64,000 nucleotides of DNA from the NCBI RefSeq assembly GCF_947387515.1, contig NZ_CANDOB010000002.1, forward strand, positions 62,001 to 126,000, read 5' to 3'. The notes under the pieces are model-generated. The model was not told the DNA's origin. It did no database searches and saw only the letters and a program-made list of their open reading frames with translations. This DNA comes from Alkalihalobacillus sp. CinArs1 (GTDB lineage: Bacteria > Bacillota > Bacilli > Bacillales > Guptibacillaceae). Positions 16,171-24,515 of the stretch are shown one piece after another; the first letter of the stretch is position 1, and each line of letters opens with the position of its first letter. A program made the translations under genes and the position numbers.

Positions 16171-17559
16171 TTACTTATTCTTTTTCGTAGTCGCAAGTGT
16201 AACGACGATGAGTACGATTACTGCGACCGGTACGGCGAAAAGAACGCTGTTCAGATCAAATGGTTTTGCTAGTGGGATTTCCCATACAAGCGTTGTCGCA
16301 ACACCAGCGATCATGGAAGAAATACCACCGTAGTAATTCACTCGTTTCCAGAAGAACACTGCTAGTACAGCAGGAGTGATTCCGGCTCCGTATACTGTGT
16401 AAGCATACATTTGAACAGAAAGCACTGTTGGGAAAAAGCTGATGATAACATAAGCTAGAGCACCGAGAATAACAATGAACCATTTAGTCATGTTTAACAG
16501 CTGACGATCTGTTGCGTCCTTTTTCACGTACTTCCCAACAATATCATACGTTACGTTTGTTGCAGCTGACAATAGATACGAGTTCCCAGTTGTAATGATA
16601 AAGGCAGTAGCTGCAGTGAGAAGAATTCCTCCTACTACAGTCGGCATGGCAACCGTTGTGGCCATAAGTGCCATTCCCGGATCGATATCAGGGAAGATCG
16701 ATCGAGAAGCGAATGCAATTAATGCAATTGTAGGTGAAATGAGTAACATCGCAACAAGCCATCCGATTTGCGCTCGTTTAGACGATTTATCTCCACTTGA
16801 AGAGGCCAGACGCTGATACATGTTCTGGTCTGCAAGTAATAAGAATAGGGACGGAAGCAAATATCCAAGCAGTTGAATATTCGAAAGTTGTCCACTAAAC
16901 GTTAGGTGGTCACTCGGTACATTTGCAATAATTTCATCCCAACCACCAGCGATAACAAAGATGGTCGGTAACGTAACACCAAGACCGACTACCATTAAGA
17001 TTGCGCTGATCGCATCTGTTGGAGCGACGGAACGAAGTCCACCGATCGTAGCAAGAAATATGATAAGTGCAGCTCCGATGATCGTTCCAAGTTCAACTGA
17101 AATACCAGTCGTTAAATTAAGGATAAATCCAAAGCCTTTCATTTGATAAGAAACGATACCTACATAGGCAAGAATAATAATGATACCTGCAAGCATACGT
17201 GCAAATTGGCCGTATTTTTCTTCAAGAATAGAAGAAACGGTATATTTACCAAATTCACGAATACGTGGTGCAATTAGATAAAGCGTTCCGATCCCGATCA
17301 GTGTTGGGACCGCCATCAAGAAGGCTGGAATGATTCCATAGCTATACGCCATAGACGTTTCGCCACCTGAAATACTTCCACTACCTGTCCATGTTGCTAA
17401 AAGTGTACCCGTAAGTACGAGAGCACCGAGTCCTTTTCCTGCAAGAATAAAGTCCTCACTACTCGAAACTTTCTTAGAGAAATAAATTCCTAAACCGACC
17501 ATCAAGATGCCATACGCGATGACAAACCAGAGGAGGTTTGGATTGTGTGTAATTTCCAT
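16171..17559 (-). CDS. Sodium:solute symporter (SSS family)
   Basis: 462 residues, about 13 membrane helices. It has the SSS hallmarks: the opening YGILMVGLGIYFSKKVSSSEDFILAGKGLG, shared by PutP/PanF-like carriers, then WTGSGSISGGETSMAYSYG in TM2 and ATIGGLRSVAPTDAISA with the sodium-site region. The substrate is not readable. Being upstream of a proline-specific peptidase suggests an amino acid or peptide-derived solute. A degenerate cre match lies about 100 bases upstream, suggesting carbon catabolite control. Confidence 0.88.
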   Translation of the reverse strand: MEITHNPNLLWFVIAYGILMVGLGIYFSKKVSSSEDFILAGKGLGALVLTGTLLATWTGSGSISGGETSMAYSYGIIPAFLMAVPTLIGIGTLYLIAPRIREFGKYTVSSILEEKYGQFARMLAGIIIILAYVGIVSYQMKGFGFILNLTTGISVELGTIIGAALIIFLATIGGLRSVAPTDAISAILMVVGLGVTLPTIFVIAGGWDEIIANVPSDHLTFSGQLSNIQLLGYLLPSLFLLLADQNMYQRLASSSGDKSSKRAQIGWLVAMLLISPTIALIAFASRSIFPDIDPGMALMATTVAMPTVVGGILLTAATAFIITTGNSYLLSAATNVTYDIVGKYVKKDATDRQLLNMTKWFIVILGALAYVIISFFPTVLSVQMYAYTVYGAGITPAVLAVFFWKRVNYYGGISSMIAGVATTLVWEIPLAKPFDLNSVLFAVPVAVIVLIVVTLATTKKNK

Positions 17560-18026
17560 TACGTAAACGTCACTTCCTTGTTGTGTAATTTTCTAGGGTG
17601 CGCACCGATTCGTATCCTATCATAAGAAGAGTCGATTATAAAAAAAGGCTCTCATCTTGGTTGGAAACGATTTCTAACTTTTATTAGAATGCGCCAAGAA
17701 AGTGGTGCTATTATAACGTCTTTATGGGAAAATCACCTTTATAATGCTTATATATGGTAATTACATGAGCTTTAAGTACTAATTTGAGATTTGTTTCCAC
17801 GGTGAAAAAAGAGCTATTATTGCGAATTTTACCTTTGTTTTGACGATGGAGGGAAGAGAAGTTATAAGTTTGCATTATAATCGTGATGAATTTACTTACT
17901 TTTCGTGATTATTTAGTAGGGTTTCGTGAACCAAATAAGTTTTGCGCGGATAGACGAAGAATGAGTATTTCTTGAAGGATATAGAGATGTTATAAAGAAT
18001 GGTGTAGGGGGTATAAAACAATATAC
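17560..18026. other. Divergent intergenic region between symporter and cstB-like gene
   Basis: AT-rich, no open frame with a ribosome site. It holds the cre-like site at 17661, two TATAAT-like -10 elements for the minus strand (near 17630 and 17713, both with poor -35 boxes) and a CsoR-like half site TAGGGGGTATA at 18005-18015. Confidence 0.5.
17661..17675 (-). promoter_or_regulatory. Candidate CcpA cre site upstream of the symporter
   Basis: TTGGAAACGATTTCT fits the degenerate cre consensus WTGNAANCGNWNNCW at every defined position. It lies in the symporter leader or promoter region. Confidence 0.45.
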
Positions 18027-18055
18027 TTGATAAAAAGATAAAGAGTAGATATGAT
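18027..18055 (+). promoter_or_regulatory. Sigma-A promoter of the cstB-like gene
   Basis: TTGATA (18027-18032), exactly 17 bases, TATGAT (18050-18055). The start site would fall at about 18062, directly against the operator. Confidence 0.7.
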
Positions 18056-18064
18056 GGTTTTACA

Positions 18065-18078
18065 TACCCATAGGGGTA
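18065..18078 (+). promoter_or_regulatory. CstR/CsoR-type operator
   Basis: TACCCATAGGGGTA is a pseudo-palindrome with the TACCC...GGGTA arms of CsoR-family operators, placed at the transcription start. In staphylococci CstR controls cstB through such sites. No cstR gene lies in the window. Confidence 0.6.
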
Positions 18079-18108
18079 ATTTATTTATTGTATTTGGAGG
18101 GTTACGAA

Positions 18109-19518
18109 ATGTATCTACGCACATTCTTTGATGAAAAGCTAGCACAATATTCTTATTTGATCGGTTGTCAACGAACAGGCGAAGCACTTGTGATCGACCC
18201 GGCTCGAGATGTGACCCCTTATATAGAAGTAGCAAAAAAAGAAGGTTTCCATTTAGCCGCTGCAGCCGAAACACACATTCATGCTGATTTCGTATCTGGT
18301 GCACGTCAGCTTGCAGAGAAGCATGATGTGAAATTGTATTTATCTGATGAAGGTGATCAAGACGCAAAGTATGAGTATCTTCAAGGATTAAATGTGGATT
18401 TAGTGAAAGATGGATCCATCATTAATGTAGGAAATATCGAACTTAAGGTAATGCATACCCCAGGACATACTCCTGAAAGTATTTCGTTCATGCTGACAGA
18501 TCGTGGCGGAGGCTCAGACGTACCGATGGGTGTATTCACAGGAGACTTTGTCTTTGTTGGTGATATTGGACGTCCTGACTTGCTTGAAAAATCAGCTGGA
18601 CAAGAAGGAACAGCTGAAAAAGGTGCAAAGGAGATGTTCAAATCACTCCAAACGTTTAAAGAGCTACCTGAGTTTCTTATGGTATGGCCGGGACATGGTG
18701 CTGGAAGTGCATGCGGTAAATCACTCGGTGCGGTGCCACAATCAACAGTCGGCTATGAGCTTCGAAATAACTGGGCATTGAAGGAAGAGAATGAAGAAAC
18801 ATTCCGAAAAGAACTCTTGAATGAACAGCCAGAACCACCGACGTATTTTTCTGTTATGAAGAAAGTAAATAAGGAAGGTCCTGCAGTGTTATCTGATGAG
18901 GAGCTTCAGAAGGTCAACAATGCCGAGGAGTTTAAAGCATTTGCTGAGCAAGAAAACACAACGATCGTTGATACTCGTCCAGCAAAAGACTTTGCAGAAG
19001 GTCATATTGAAGGTGCAATCAATTTACCATACAATAAAGCATTTACGAACTGGTCCGGCTGGGTGCTCGACTACGATAAAGACCTCATATTGGTCGCAAA
19101 CGATGATATGAAAGAAGACGTTGTTACATCGCTTCATTCGATCGGAATCGATAAGATCAAAGCGTACGCAAGTCCGGACATTCTATCTCAATGGAATGAT
19201 CTTGAAGGATACACGTTCATCTCAACTGAAGAGTTGAAGGATGTATATGAAAAAGAAGATGTCTATGTGGTTGATATCCGAAAAGAGAACGAGTATAACC
19301 AAGGCCATATTCCTGGAGCAGGACACCATATGCTTGGTTATATCGAAGACCAAGTTGAAGACATCCCTGAAGATAAAACGCTCGTCGTACATTGTCAATC
19401 AGGTACACGTTCTGCGATTGGAACGAGCTTGTTACAATCACTTGGGTTTAAAGATATCTTGAACTATAGCGGTGGTTTTGCTGCATGGGAGAAAGAAGGA
19501 GACAGAGTAGAGAAATAA
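18109..19518 (+). CDS. cstB: CstB-type persulfide dioxygenase/sulfurtransferase
   Basis: 469 residues from ATG at 18109, 7 bases after TTGGAGGG. Residues 1-245 are an ETHE1-like metallo-beta-lactamase domain with His56, His58 and Asp60 in THIHADF, HTPGHTPES and GDFVFVGDIGRPDLL. Residues 265-350 are a rhodanese-like domain without the catalytic cysteine, and 365-469 a second rhodanese with Cys429 in HCQSGTRS. This order matches staphylococcal CstB, which oxidises low-molecular-weight persulfides to thiosulfate and detoxifies sulfide. The CstR-like operator agrees. It is monocistronic here, without cstA, cstR or sqr beside it. Confidence 0.9.
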   Translation: MYLRTFFDEKLAQYSYLIGCQRTGEALVIDPARDVTPYIEVAKKEGFHLAAAAETHIHADFVSGARQLAEKHDVKLYLSDEGDQDAKYEYLQGLNVDLVKDGSIINVGNIELKVMHTPGHTPESISFMLTDRGGGSDVPMGVFTGDFVFVGDIGRPDLLEKSAGQEGTAEKGAKEMFKSLQTFKELPEFLMVWPGHGAGSACGKSLGAVPQSTVGYELRNNWALKEENEETFRKELLNEQPEPPTYFSVMKKVNKEGPAVLSDEELQKVNNAEEFKAFAEQENTTIVDTRPAKDFAEGHIEGAINLPYNKAFTNWSGWVLDYDKDLILVANDDMKEDVVTSLHSIGIDKIKAYASPDILSQWNDLEGYTFISTEELKDVYEKEDVYVVDIRKENEYNQGHIPGAGHHMLGYIEDQVEDIPEDKTLVVHCQSGTRSAIGTSLLQSLGFKDILNYSGGFAAWEKEGDRVEK

Positions 19519-19528
19519 TCATGTTGAG

Positions 19529-19556
19529 AACGCAAAGCTAGAAGCTTTGCGTTTTT
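19529..19556 (+). terminator. Terminator of the cstB-like gene
   Basis: AACGCAAAGCT pairs perfectly with AGCTTTGCGTT across 3 bases, then TTTTT. Confidence 0.9.
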
Positions 19557-19590
19557 AGCTTGTTGTAAAACCACCCTTAATACTTTTTCA

Positions 19591-19619
19591 TTGACGGAAA
19601 ATTCTAACTGTTGTAATCT
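19591..19619 (+). promoter_or_regulatory. Sigma-A promoter of the csiD-lhgO operon
   Basis: TTGACG (19591-19596), 17 bases, TAATCT (19614-19619). The start site near 19626 gives a leader of about 190 nucleotides. Confidence 0.65.
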
Positions 19620-19629
19620 GAATGAGAAG

Positions 19630-19727
19630 CCTCCATTTAGAAAGGTATCCCCCTTTCAAAATCCGGAGGAAAGGGAATAGGAAAAAAGAACAATACTGCG
19701 TAAATTACTAAAGCTCCTACATGAGCT
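19630..19727 (+). ncRNA. Structured leader upstream of csiD (candidate regulatory RNA)
   Basis: Two hairpins precede the leader terminator. The first is nested: outer CCTCC (19630-19634) with GGAGG (19665-19669), inner GAAAGG (19640-19645) with CCTTTC (19652-19657), separated by an internal loop. The second is AGCTC (19712-19716) with GAGCT (19723-19727). With the terminator that follows, this is the layout of an attenuation leader. It does not match a riboswitch class I can recall. Confidence 0.45.
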
Positions 19728-19740
19728 ATCTCGTGATTAC

Positions 19741-19792
19741 AAGCCAGTGTATCGATCTCGAATTATCGGGAGACGTATGCTGGCTTTTTTTA
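19741..19792 (+). terminator. Leader terminator upstream of csiD
   Basis: AAGCCAG (19741-19747) pairs with CTGGCTT (19780-19786), enclosing TCTCGA/TCGGGAGA, followed by a run of Ts. It lies between the predicted promoter and csiD, so transcription must pass it. Confidence 0.75.
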
Positions 19793-19817
19793 ATTTCTAA
19801 AAAGGGAGAGGTTCGAA

Positions 19818-20741
19818 ATGATTGAGACGAAATTGGAACGAAAGACGATCAAAGGGAATGGGTATGAAATTAAGCCCTCTTTAGATCATGGGCGAATGTA
19901 CGAGATCGAACTCGATCGAGAGGTGCTGGCGCGGTTCTTTGAAGAAGTGAAAACGATCAGTAGTCAACAGCTCGATTATATTCCTTATATGCGGTTTATT
20001 ATGACTGATAAGCTCGTTAAGCTGCTTGATGAAAACTTCCAGAAAACAGTGAGGGGCATCCTTCACGATCGATCCACAGGTGGCTTTACGGTTGGCGTCG
20101 GTGGGTATACGGAAGACACGGAAGAGTATGTGAAGTTCTCTACTGCTTTTTCCCACCTCGTCGGAATTCCGAACTTCGACGCGATGTCTGGAAATTACTA
20201 TGCTCGCTTTTCAGTGAAGCATACGGATGATAGCGATTCTTACCTGCGTCAGGCGTACCGTCTGTTCACGCTTCATACGGATGGCACGTATGTTGATGAA
20301 GCGACAGACTGGCTCCTGATGATGAAGTTTGGAGAAGAACATGCAGTCGGAGGAAGATCCCGTTTGCTCCACCTTGATGACTGGGAAGATCTTGACCATT
20401 TCTACAATCATCCACTTGCGACTCAGAAGCTCGTCTACAAGGCACCGCCTAGTAAAAACGTTATTAAAGAGGTATTTCGAACAACGTTTTATGAAAGGAA
20501 CAATGAGCCTTGCATGTGTTTCATCGATCAATTTGTTCATCCTTCAAGCATTGAAGAAGCGACTTATTTGAAGGATCTTTCTTCCTCGATGGAGAAGTCT
20601 TCAGAAACAAAAGGTGTCGATCTGCCTGAAGGAAAGCTCGTGATGTTGAACAACCATTTCTGGCTTCACGGAAGAGAAGCGTTCGAAGAGAATCCTGCGC
20701 TTCATCGTGAACTTCTTCGCCAGCGAGGTCGATTTGCATAA
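19818..20741 (+). CDS. csiD: Glutarate 2-hydroxylase CsiD (GlaH), Fe(II)/2-oxoglutarate dioxygenase
   Basis: 307 residues, the normal CsiD length. It converts glutarate to L-2-hydroxyglutarate using 2-oxoglutarate and oxygen, giving succinate and CO2. The iron triad is visible: His153 and Asp155 in TLHTDGTYVDE and His284 in FWLHGREAF; Arg residues near 298 would bind 2-oxoglutarate. Conserved FTVGVGGYTEDT and GNYYARFSV stretches also match CsiD. GGGAGAGG ribosome site. lhgO follows by 17 bases, forming the two-step pathway. In Bacillaceae this is less familiar than in enterobacteria. Glutarate would come from lysine breakdown; gabD/gabT-like partners are not in the window. Confidence 0.93.
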   Translation: MIETKLERKTIKGNGYEIKPSLDHGRMYEIELDREVLARFFEEVKTISSQQLDYIPYMRFIMTDKLVKLLDENFQKTVRGILHDRSTGGFTVGVGGYTEDTEEYVKFSTAFSHLVGIPNFDAMSGNYYARFSVKHTDDSDSYLRQAYRLFTLHTDGTYVDEATDWLLMMKFGEEHAVGGRSRLLHLDDWEDLDHFYNHPLATQKLVYKAPPSKNVIKEVFRTTFYERNNEPCMCFIDQFVHPSSIEEATYLKDLSSSMEKSSETKGVDLPEGKLVMLNNHFWLHGREAFEENPALHRELLRQRGRFA

Positions 20742-20758
20742 AAGAAGGGGACATGAGG

Positions 20759-21967
20759 ATGTATGATTATCTCGTTATAGGAGGGGGCATCGTCGGATTA
20801 TCGACAGCTCTTTCTCTTCATCAAAAGTATCCACAAGCCAGGATGGCAGTTGTAGAGAAGGAAAAACAGTGGGCAAGCCATCAGACGGGCAGGAACAGTG
20901 GTGTGATTCATTCTGGAATCTATTATAAGCCAGGTAGTTTGAAAGCAGAGCTCGCGAGAAAAGGCAGCCAGTCGATGGTTCATTTTTGCCAGGAGTATGG
21001 GATTCCGCATGAGGTTTGCGGTAAAGTAATCGTCGCAGTAGATGATACGGAGAAAGAAAACTTAACCAATCTTTACAAGCGCGGCCTTAAGAATGATTTA
21101 GCTGTTAGGAAACTATCGAAAAGTGAATTACTAGAAATAGAACCTCACGTTAACGGTGTAGAAGGAATCCGGGTTCCTTCTACAGGGATCGTTGATTATC
21201 AGAAGGTGACTGAAAAGCTAGCGGACCTATTAGGTGATCGAGGTGTCGACCTCCTTTCAAGTACGAAGGTGACAAACATCGAGGAAGATGAGAACGAAGC
21301 AGTGGTAGATACTACTCGAGGTACCTTAAAGACTCGTTATCTCGTGAACTGCGCGGGACTTCATAGTGACCGAATGGCGAAACTCGCAGGCATGTATACG
21401 GATGTTAAGATTGTTCCGTTCAGAGGAGAATACTACGAAGTTAAAAAAGAGAAAAGCTATCTCGTGAAAAATTTGATCTACCCTGTGCCAAATCCAGAGT
21501 TTCCGTTTCTTGGCGTACATCTGACAAGAATGATGGGCGGTGGCATTCACGCAGGCCCGAACGCAGTTCTTAGTTTAAAGAGAGAAGGCTATCACAAATT
21601 GGCCTTTGATATGAAAGATACGGTTGACGTCCTGTCTTTCGAAGGGTTTTGGAGAATGGCGGCTAGTAATCTTAAAGAAGGAATGAAAGAGATGAAGCGC
21701 TCCTTTCACAAGAAATCATTTGTGAAGAGCCTACAGCGGCTCGTTCCAGAAATCGAGGAAGATGATGTGGTTCCGACCCATTCTGGTGTTCGAGCTCAAG
21801 CCCTCTTAAAAGATGGAAAGCTTGTTGATGACTTTTTCGTCTTTCCAGGTAAGCGCTCAATTCATGTGTGCAATGCCCCTTCACCGGCTGCGACCGCTTC
21901 ACTCGAAATTGGTAAGGTCATTGCGAACAAAGTTCCGAGTGTCGTAACTACAAAAATGTATATGTAA
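20759..21967 (+). CDS. lhgO: L-2-hydroxyglutarate oxidase/dehydrogenase LhgO
   Basis: 402 residues, FAD-dependent. It oxidises L-2-hydroxyglutarate to 2-oxoglutarate and passes electrons to the membrane quinone pool or oxygen. The FAD dinucleotide fold is at the N-terminus (DYLVIGGGIVGLSTALSL), followed by QTGRNSGVIHSGIYY, a signature of the LhgO/L2HGDH family, and HLTRMMGGGIHAGPNAVLS. The ATG at 20759 is 8 bases from AAGGGG; the ATG at 20753 is too close. Its substrate is the CsiD product and the two genes form an operon ended by a terminator. Confidence 0.93.
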   Translation: MYDYLVIGGGIVGLSTALSLHQKYPQARMAVVEKEKQWASHQTGRNSGVIHSGIYYKPGSLKAELARKGSQSMVHFCQEYGIPHEVCGKVIVAVDDTEKENLTNLYKRGLKNDLAVRKLSKSELLEIEPHVNGVEGIRVPSTGIVDYQKVTEKLADLLGDRGVDLLSSTKVTNIEEDENEAVVDTTRGTLKTRYLVNCAGLHSDRMAKLAGMYTDVKIVPFRGEYYEVKKEKSYLVKNLIYPVPNPEFPFLGVHLTRMMGGGIHAGPNAVLSLKREGYHKLAFDMKDTVDVLSFEGFWRMAASNLKEGMKEMKRSFHKKSFVKSLQRLVPEIEEDDVVPTHSGVRAQALLKDGKLVDDFFVFPGKRSIHVCNAPSPAATASLEIGKVIANKVPSVVTTKMYM

Positions 21968-21975
21968 GAATGATG

Positions 21976-22002
21976 CTGCTGAGAAAGACTCAGCAGTTTT
22001 TC
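21976..22002 (+). terminator. Terminator of csiD-lhgO
   Basis: CTGCTGAG pairs with CTCAGCAG across 5 bases, then TTTTTC. Confidence 0.88.
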
Positions 22003-22078
22003 TTTTCGAAAAAGGAATTACAGACGACTTACCGAAAAGCTATAAAGTGTAAAACTTGTTGGAAGCGAGTGGTAAAGC

Positions 22079-22834
22079 ATGATGAGGGAATTCAGTCTAT
22101 TCATCCCAGTGTTTAATGAAAAAAGAAGGGTAAGACTCTATATACCAAACGACTACGATGAGACAGATATTCGTTACCCTGTCATCTATATGCATGATGG
22201 TCAGAACGTTTTTCATGATCGTGAAGCAGTAGGAGGGAGGTCGCTCCGATTAAGAGAATATCTCGATAAGGAAAAGCTACCTATTATCGTTGTTGCGATC
22301 GATTCTGGTGAAGAGCGTATGAGAGAATATTGTCCGTTTCCTACTGGAGAGTTGAGTAGGCAGGTGACTGCTAGAGAGCCTATCTCGGATGTTAAAGGCA
22401 TCGAGTATATTGATTTTATCGTAAACGAGTTGAAGCCATATATCGATCGAACGTATCGAACGCTCGACCGTTCCGCCATGGCAGGGATATCTCTTGGAGG
22501 GTTGTTGACAGTGTATGCCGTTTGTCGATATCCACATGTTTTCTCTAGAGGTGCAGCGATCTCTTCTGCTTTCTTTCGGAATCAGGAGGAGATCGAACGA
22601 TTCATCGAAACGACAGACTTATCGAAGGTAGAGAAACTATACCTCGATTGTGGGAAGGATGAATCGAGTGATGAGCAGCTCAATTCCGTATTTTTTGAGA
22701 CTAATCAAAAGGTGAGTACGCTGCTAAAGGAGAAGGGAATACAAGTTGAATTCCATCCAGTCGAGGGTGGGGGACATACATATGAAGCTTTTAGTAAGAG
22801 GGTCGGTCGTGTCATTTCATTTTTAGTAAATTAG
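22079..22834 (+). CDS. Alpha/beta-hydrolase, esterase D/Fes-like
   Basis: 251 residues. The fold of the putative-esterase family is visible: YPVIYMHDGQNVFHD near residue 35, the nucleophile elbow AGISLGGLLT (Ser near 139), an acid in LYLDCGKDESSD and the His in GGGHTYEAF. There is no signal peptide, so it is cytosolic. Related proteins hydrolyse siderophore esters (BesA, Fes, IroE) or S-formylglutathione; no siderophore genes are present, so the substrate is open. Starts at ATG 22079 or 22082. The next gene follows within 21 bases, so the pair is probably co-transcribed. Confidence 0.8.
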   Translation: MMREFSLFIPVFNEKRRVRLYIPNDYDETDIRYPVIYMHDGQNVFHDREAVGGRSLRLREYLDKEKLPIIVVAIDSGEERMREYCPFPTGELSRQVTAREPISDVKGIEYIDFIVNELKPYIDRTYRTLDRSAMAGISLGGLLTVYAVCRYPHVFSRGAAISSAFFRNQEEIERFIETTDLSKVEKLYLDCGKDESSDEQLNSVFFETNQKVSTLLKEKGIQVEFHPVEGGGHTYEAFSKRVGRVISFLVN

Positions 22835-22854
22835 GGTATAAGGAGGCGTTCGTG

Positions 22855-23409
22855 ATGAAAGCATTACTAGTTGTAGATGTTCAGAAAGCATTTTTTAACG
22901 AAAAATGGGGAGAACGAAACAATCATGATGCAGAGGAAAAGATGGCGACGATCATCGATTATTGGCGAAAGCAGGGGGAGGAGGTTATCTTCATCCAACA
23001 TCTATCAAATAATCCGCAGTCTGTTTTCTATCACAAACAAGAAGGGTTCGTGATAAAAGAATCTGTTAAACCGATGAGAGGAGAACAAATCTTTACGAAG
23101 ACAGTGAACAGTGCTTTTATAGGAACAGGTTTAGAAGAGTACCTTCATGATAGGAAGATTAGTGAAGTGGTAATCGTTGGATTAACGACACCTCACTGCG
23201 TTTCAACAACAGCACGTATGAGCGGTAATCTAGGATTCCACACGTCTGTTGTTTCAGATGCAATGGCTGCCTATGGAATCTATGATCAAGATGAAAACTA
23301 TGTTGATCCAGAAACCGTTCATTCTGTTTCGCTTGCAACGATTCATGAAGAATTTGCAACGGTGATGACGACTGATCAGTTGCTTACACGGTTCGTGGAG
23401 AAGAAGTGA
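22855..23409 (+). CDS. Isochorismatase-family cysteine hydrolase
   Basis: 184 residues; ATG at 22855 is 8 bases from AGGAGG, better than the GTG one codon earlier. The catalytic triad of the family is present: Asp in LLVVDVQKAFF, Lys in IFTKTVNSAF and Cys in LTTPHCVSTTARMS, with the cis-peptide before it. Members include nicotinamidases and amidases of small molecules; the exact substrate is not predictable. It follows the esterase in the same direction. Confidence 0.85.
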   Translation: MKALLVVDVQKAFFNEKWGERNNHDAEEKMATIIDYWRKQGEEVIFIQHLSNNPQSVFYHKQEGFVIKESVKPMRGEQIFTKTVNSAFIGTGLEEYLHDRKISEVVIVGLTTPHCVSTTARMSGNLGFHTSVVSDAMAAYGIYDQDENYVDPETVHSVSLATIHEEFATVMTTDQLLTRFVEKK

Positions 23410-23495
23410 CGAATGTGGTACATGTGAGCAAACGCTCCTCTTCTTATTGCGTTTTCCTGCTAAAATAGAGAGACGGGAGAGGAGCGGGTGTAAGC

Positions 23496-24068
23496 GTGAA
23501 ACTATTATCGAAATTTACCAGCACGTTTCTCGTGTTGTTATGTATAGGATTAGTCGGTAACTATCTACTATCTAATTATGTTGATACTAGTAGAGTACTA
23601 GTTAATAAGGATGTTCCACTTCCGGACGAACTGCATCCAGAAGTCGAGGAAGCGAAGAATGAGCTGATTGCGAGGTCTGCGAAAAAGGGGATCGAAGTTG
23701 TCATCACAGACGGTCATCGTTCGAGTGAAGAGCAAAATAAACTGTATGAGAAAGGGAGATCCACCGAAGGTAACATTGTAACGAATGTGGCTGGAGGCGG
23801 ATCATACCACAACTACGGTTTAGCGATCGATTTTGCCCTGAAGCTTGATAACGGTGATGTGGTTTGGGATATGAAGCGAGATGATAATGACAATGGAGAG
23901 TCTGATTGGATGGAAGTTGTAGCAATCGGGAAAGACCTTGGCTTCGAGTGGGGTGGAGACTGGTCGTCTTTCAAAGATTATCCTCATTTACAAATGGATT
24001 TTGGTCTTACGATCCGAGAATTGAAGAGAGGCCATCGACCTGAGAAATCGTATGCGAAAAACGAATGA
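23496..24068 (+). CDS. cwlK: M15-family L-alanyl-D-glutamate peptidase, CwlK-like
   Basis: 190 residues with an N-terminal membrane anchor or signal (LSKFTSTFLVLLCIGLVGNYL). The M15C peptidase domain has the zinc motif SYHNYGLAIDFA (His, Asp) and the second His in DYPHLQMDF, plus VVITDGHRSSEEQNKLYEKGR. CwlK cleaves the L-Ala-D-Glu bond of peptidoglycan stems; VanY-like carboxypeptidase activity is the alternative. GTG start. The Nudix gene follows 15 bases later. Confidence 0.88.
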   Translation: MKLLSKFTSTFLVLLCIGLVGNYLLSNYVDTSRVLVNKDVPLPDELHPEVEEAKNELIARSAKKGIEVVITDGHRSSEEQNKLYEKGRSTEGNIVTNVAGGGSYHNYGLAIDFALKLDNGDVVWDMKRDDNDNGESDWMEVVAIGKDLGFEWGGDWSSFKDYPHLQMDFGLTIRELKRGHRPEKSYAKNE

Positions 24069-24083
24069 TCGCAAGGGAAGAAT

Positions 24084-24494
24084 ATGAGAACGAGATCTGC
24101 TGCTATCATCCTCGAGGACGATCGGGTAGCGTTAATTAAAAGGGTGAGGAATGGAGACGTCTATTACGTTTTTCCTGGTGGAGGAGTAGAAAAAGGAGAA
24201 TCGAAAGAACAAGCTGCGATTCGAGAGGTTCATGAAGAGTTAGGTGTTACTGTATCGTTAACAGACCTTTATGCAGAAGTTGATTTTAATGGGAAGCAAT
24301 ACTATTATCTTGCTCAGCTTGTTGGTGGAGAGTTTGGAACAGGAATGGGCGAAGAATATCAGCTCAAAGAAACGGATCGAGGCACGTATGAACCGGTGTG
24401 GATCGAACTTAATGAGCTCAATGGTCTCGATGTAAAGCCAGCTGAAGTTGCAAGATCCCTTTATTCTCTAAGAAAAACGGCAGATAGTCGTTAG
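24084..24494 (+). CDS. Nudix hydrolase
   Basis: 136 residues with a full Nudix box, GGGVEKGESKEQAAIREVHE then ELGV, matching G-x5-E-x7-REUxEExGU. It hydrolyses a nucleoside diphosphate linked to some moiety, with magnesium. The substrate cannot be read. AAGGGAAG ribosome site; probably co-transcribed with the CwlK-like gene. Its last codons form one arm of the terminator serving the convergent gene. Confidence 0.85.
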   Translation: MRTRSAAIILEDDRVALIKRVRNGDVYYVFPGGGVEKGESKEQAAIREVHEELGVTVSLTDLYAEVDFNGKQYYYLAQLVGGEFGTGMGEEYQLKETDRGTYEPVWIELNELNGLDVKPAEVARSLYSLRKTADSR

Positions 24495-24507
24495 ACTGAT
24501 CTGCCGT
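24472..24507 (-). terminator. Terminator of the dctB-DUF3870 operon
   Basis: ACGGCAGAT (24477-24485) pairs with ATCTGCCGT (24499-24507). On the minus strand five Ts follow. The left arm lies inside the end of the Nudix gene. Confidence 0.75.
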
Positions 24508-24515
24508 ATCATCCA

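Noticed and set aside
19620-19817. Lysine or glycine riboswitch upstream of csiD
   Set aside because: The leader is too short and lacks the conserved cores of those classes as I know them; kept only as an unclassified structured leader.
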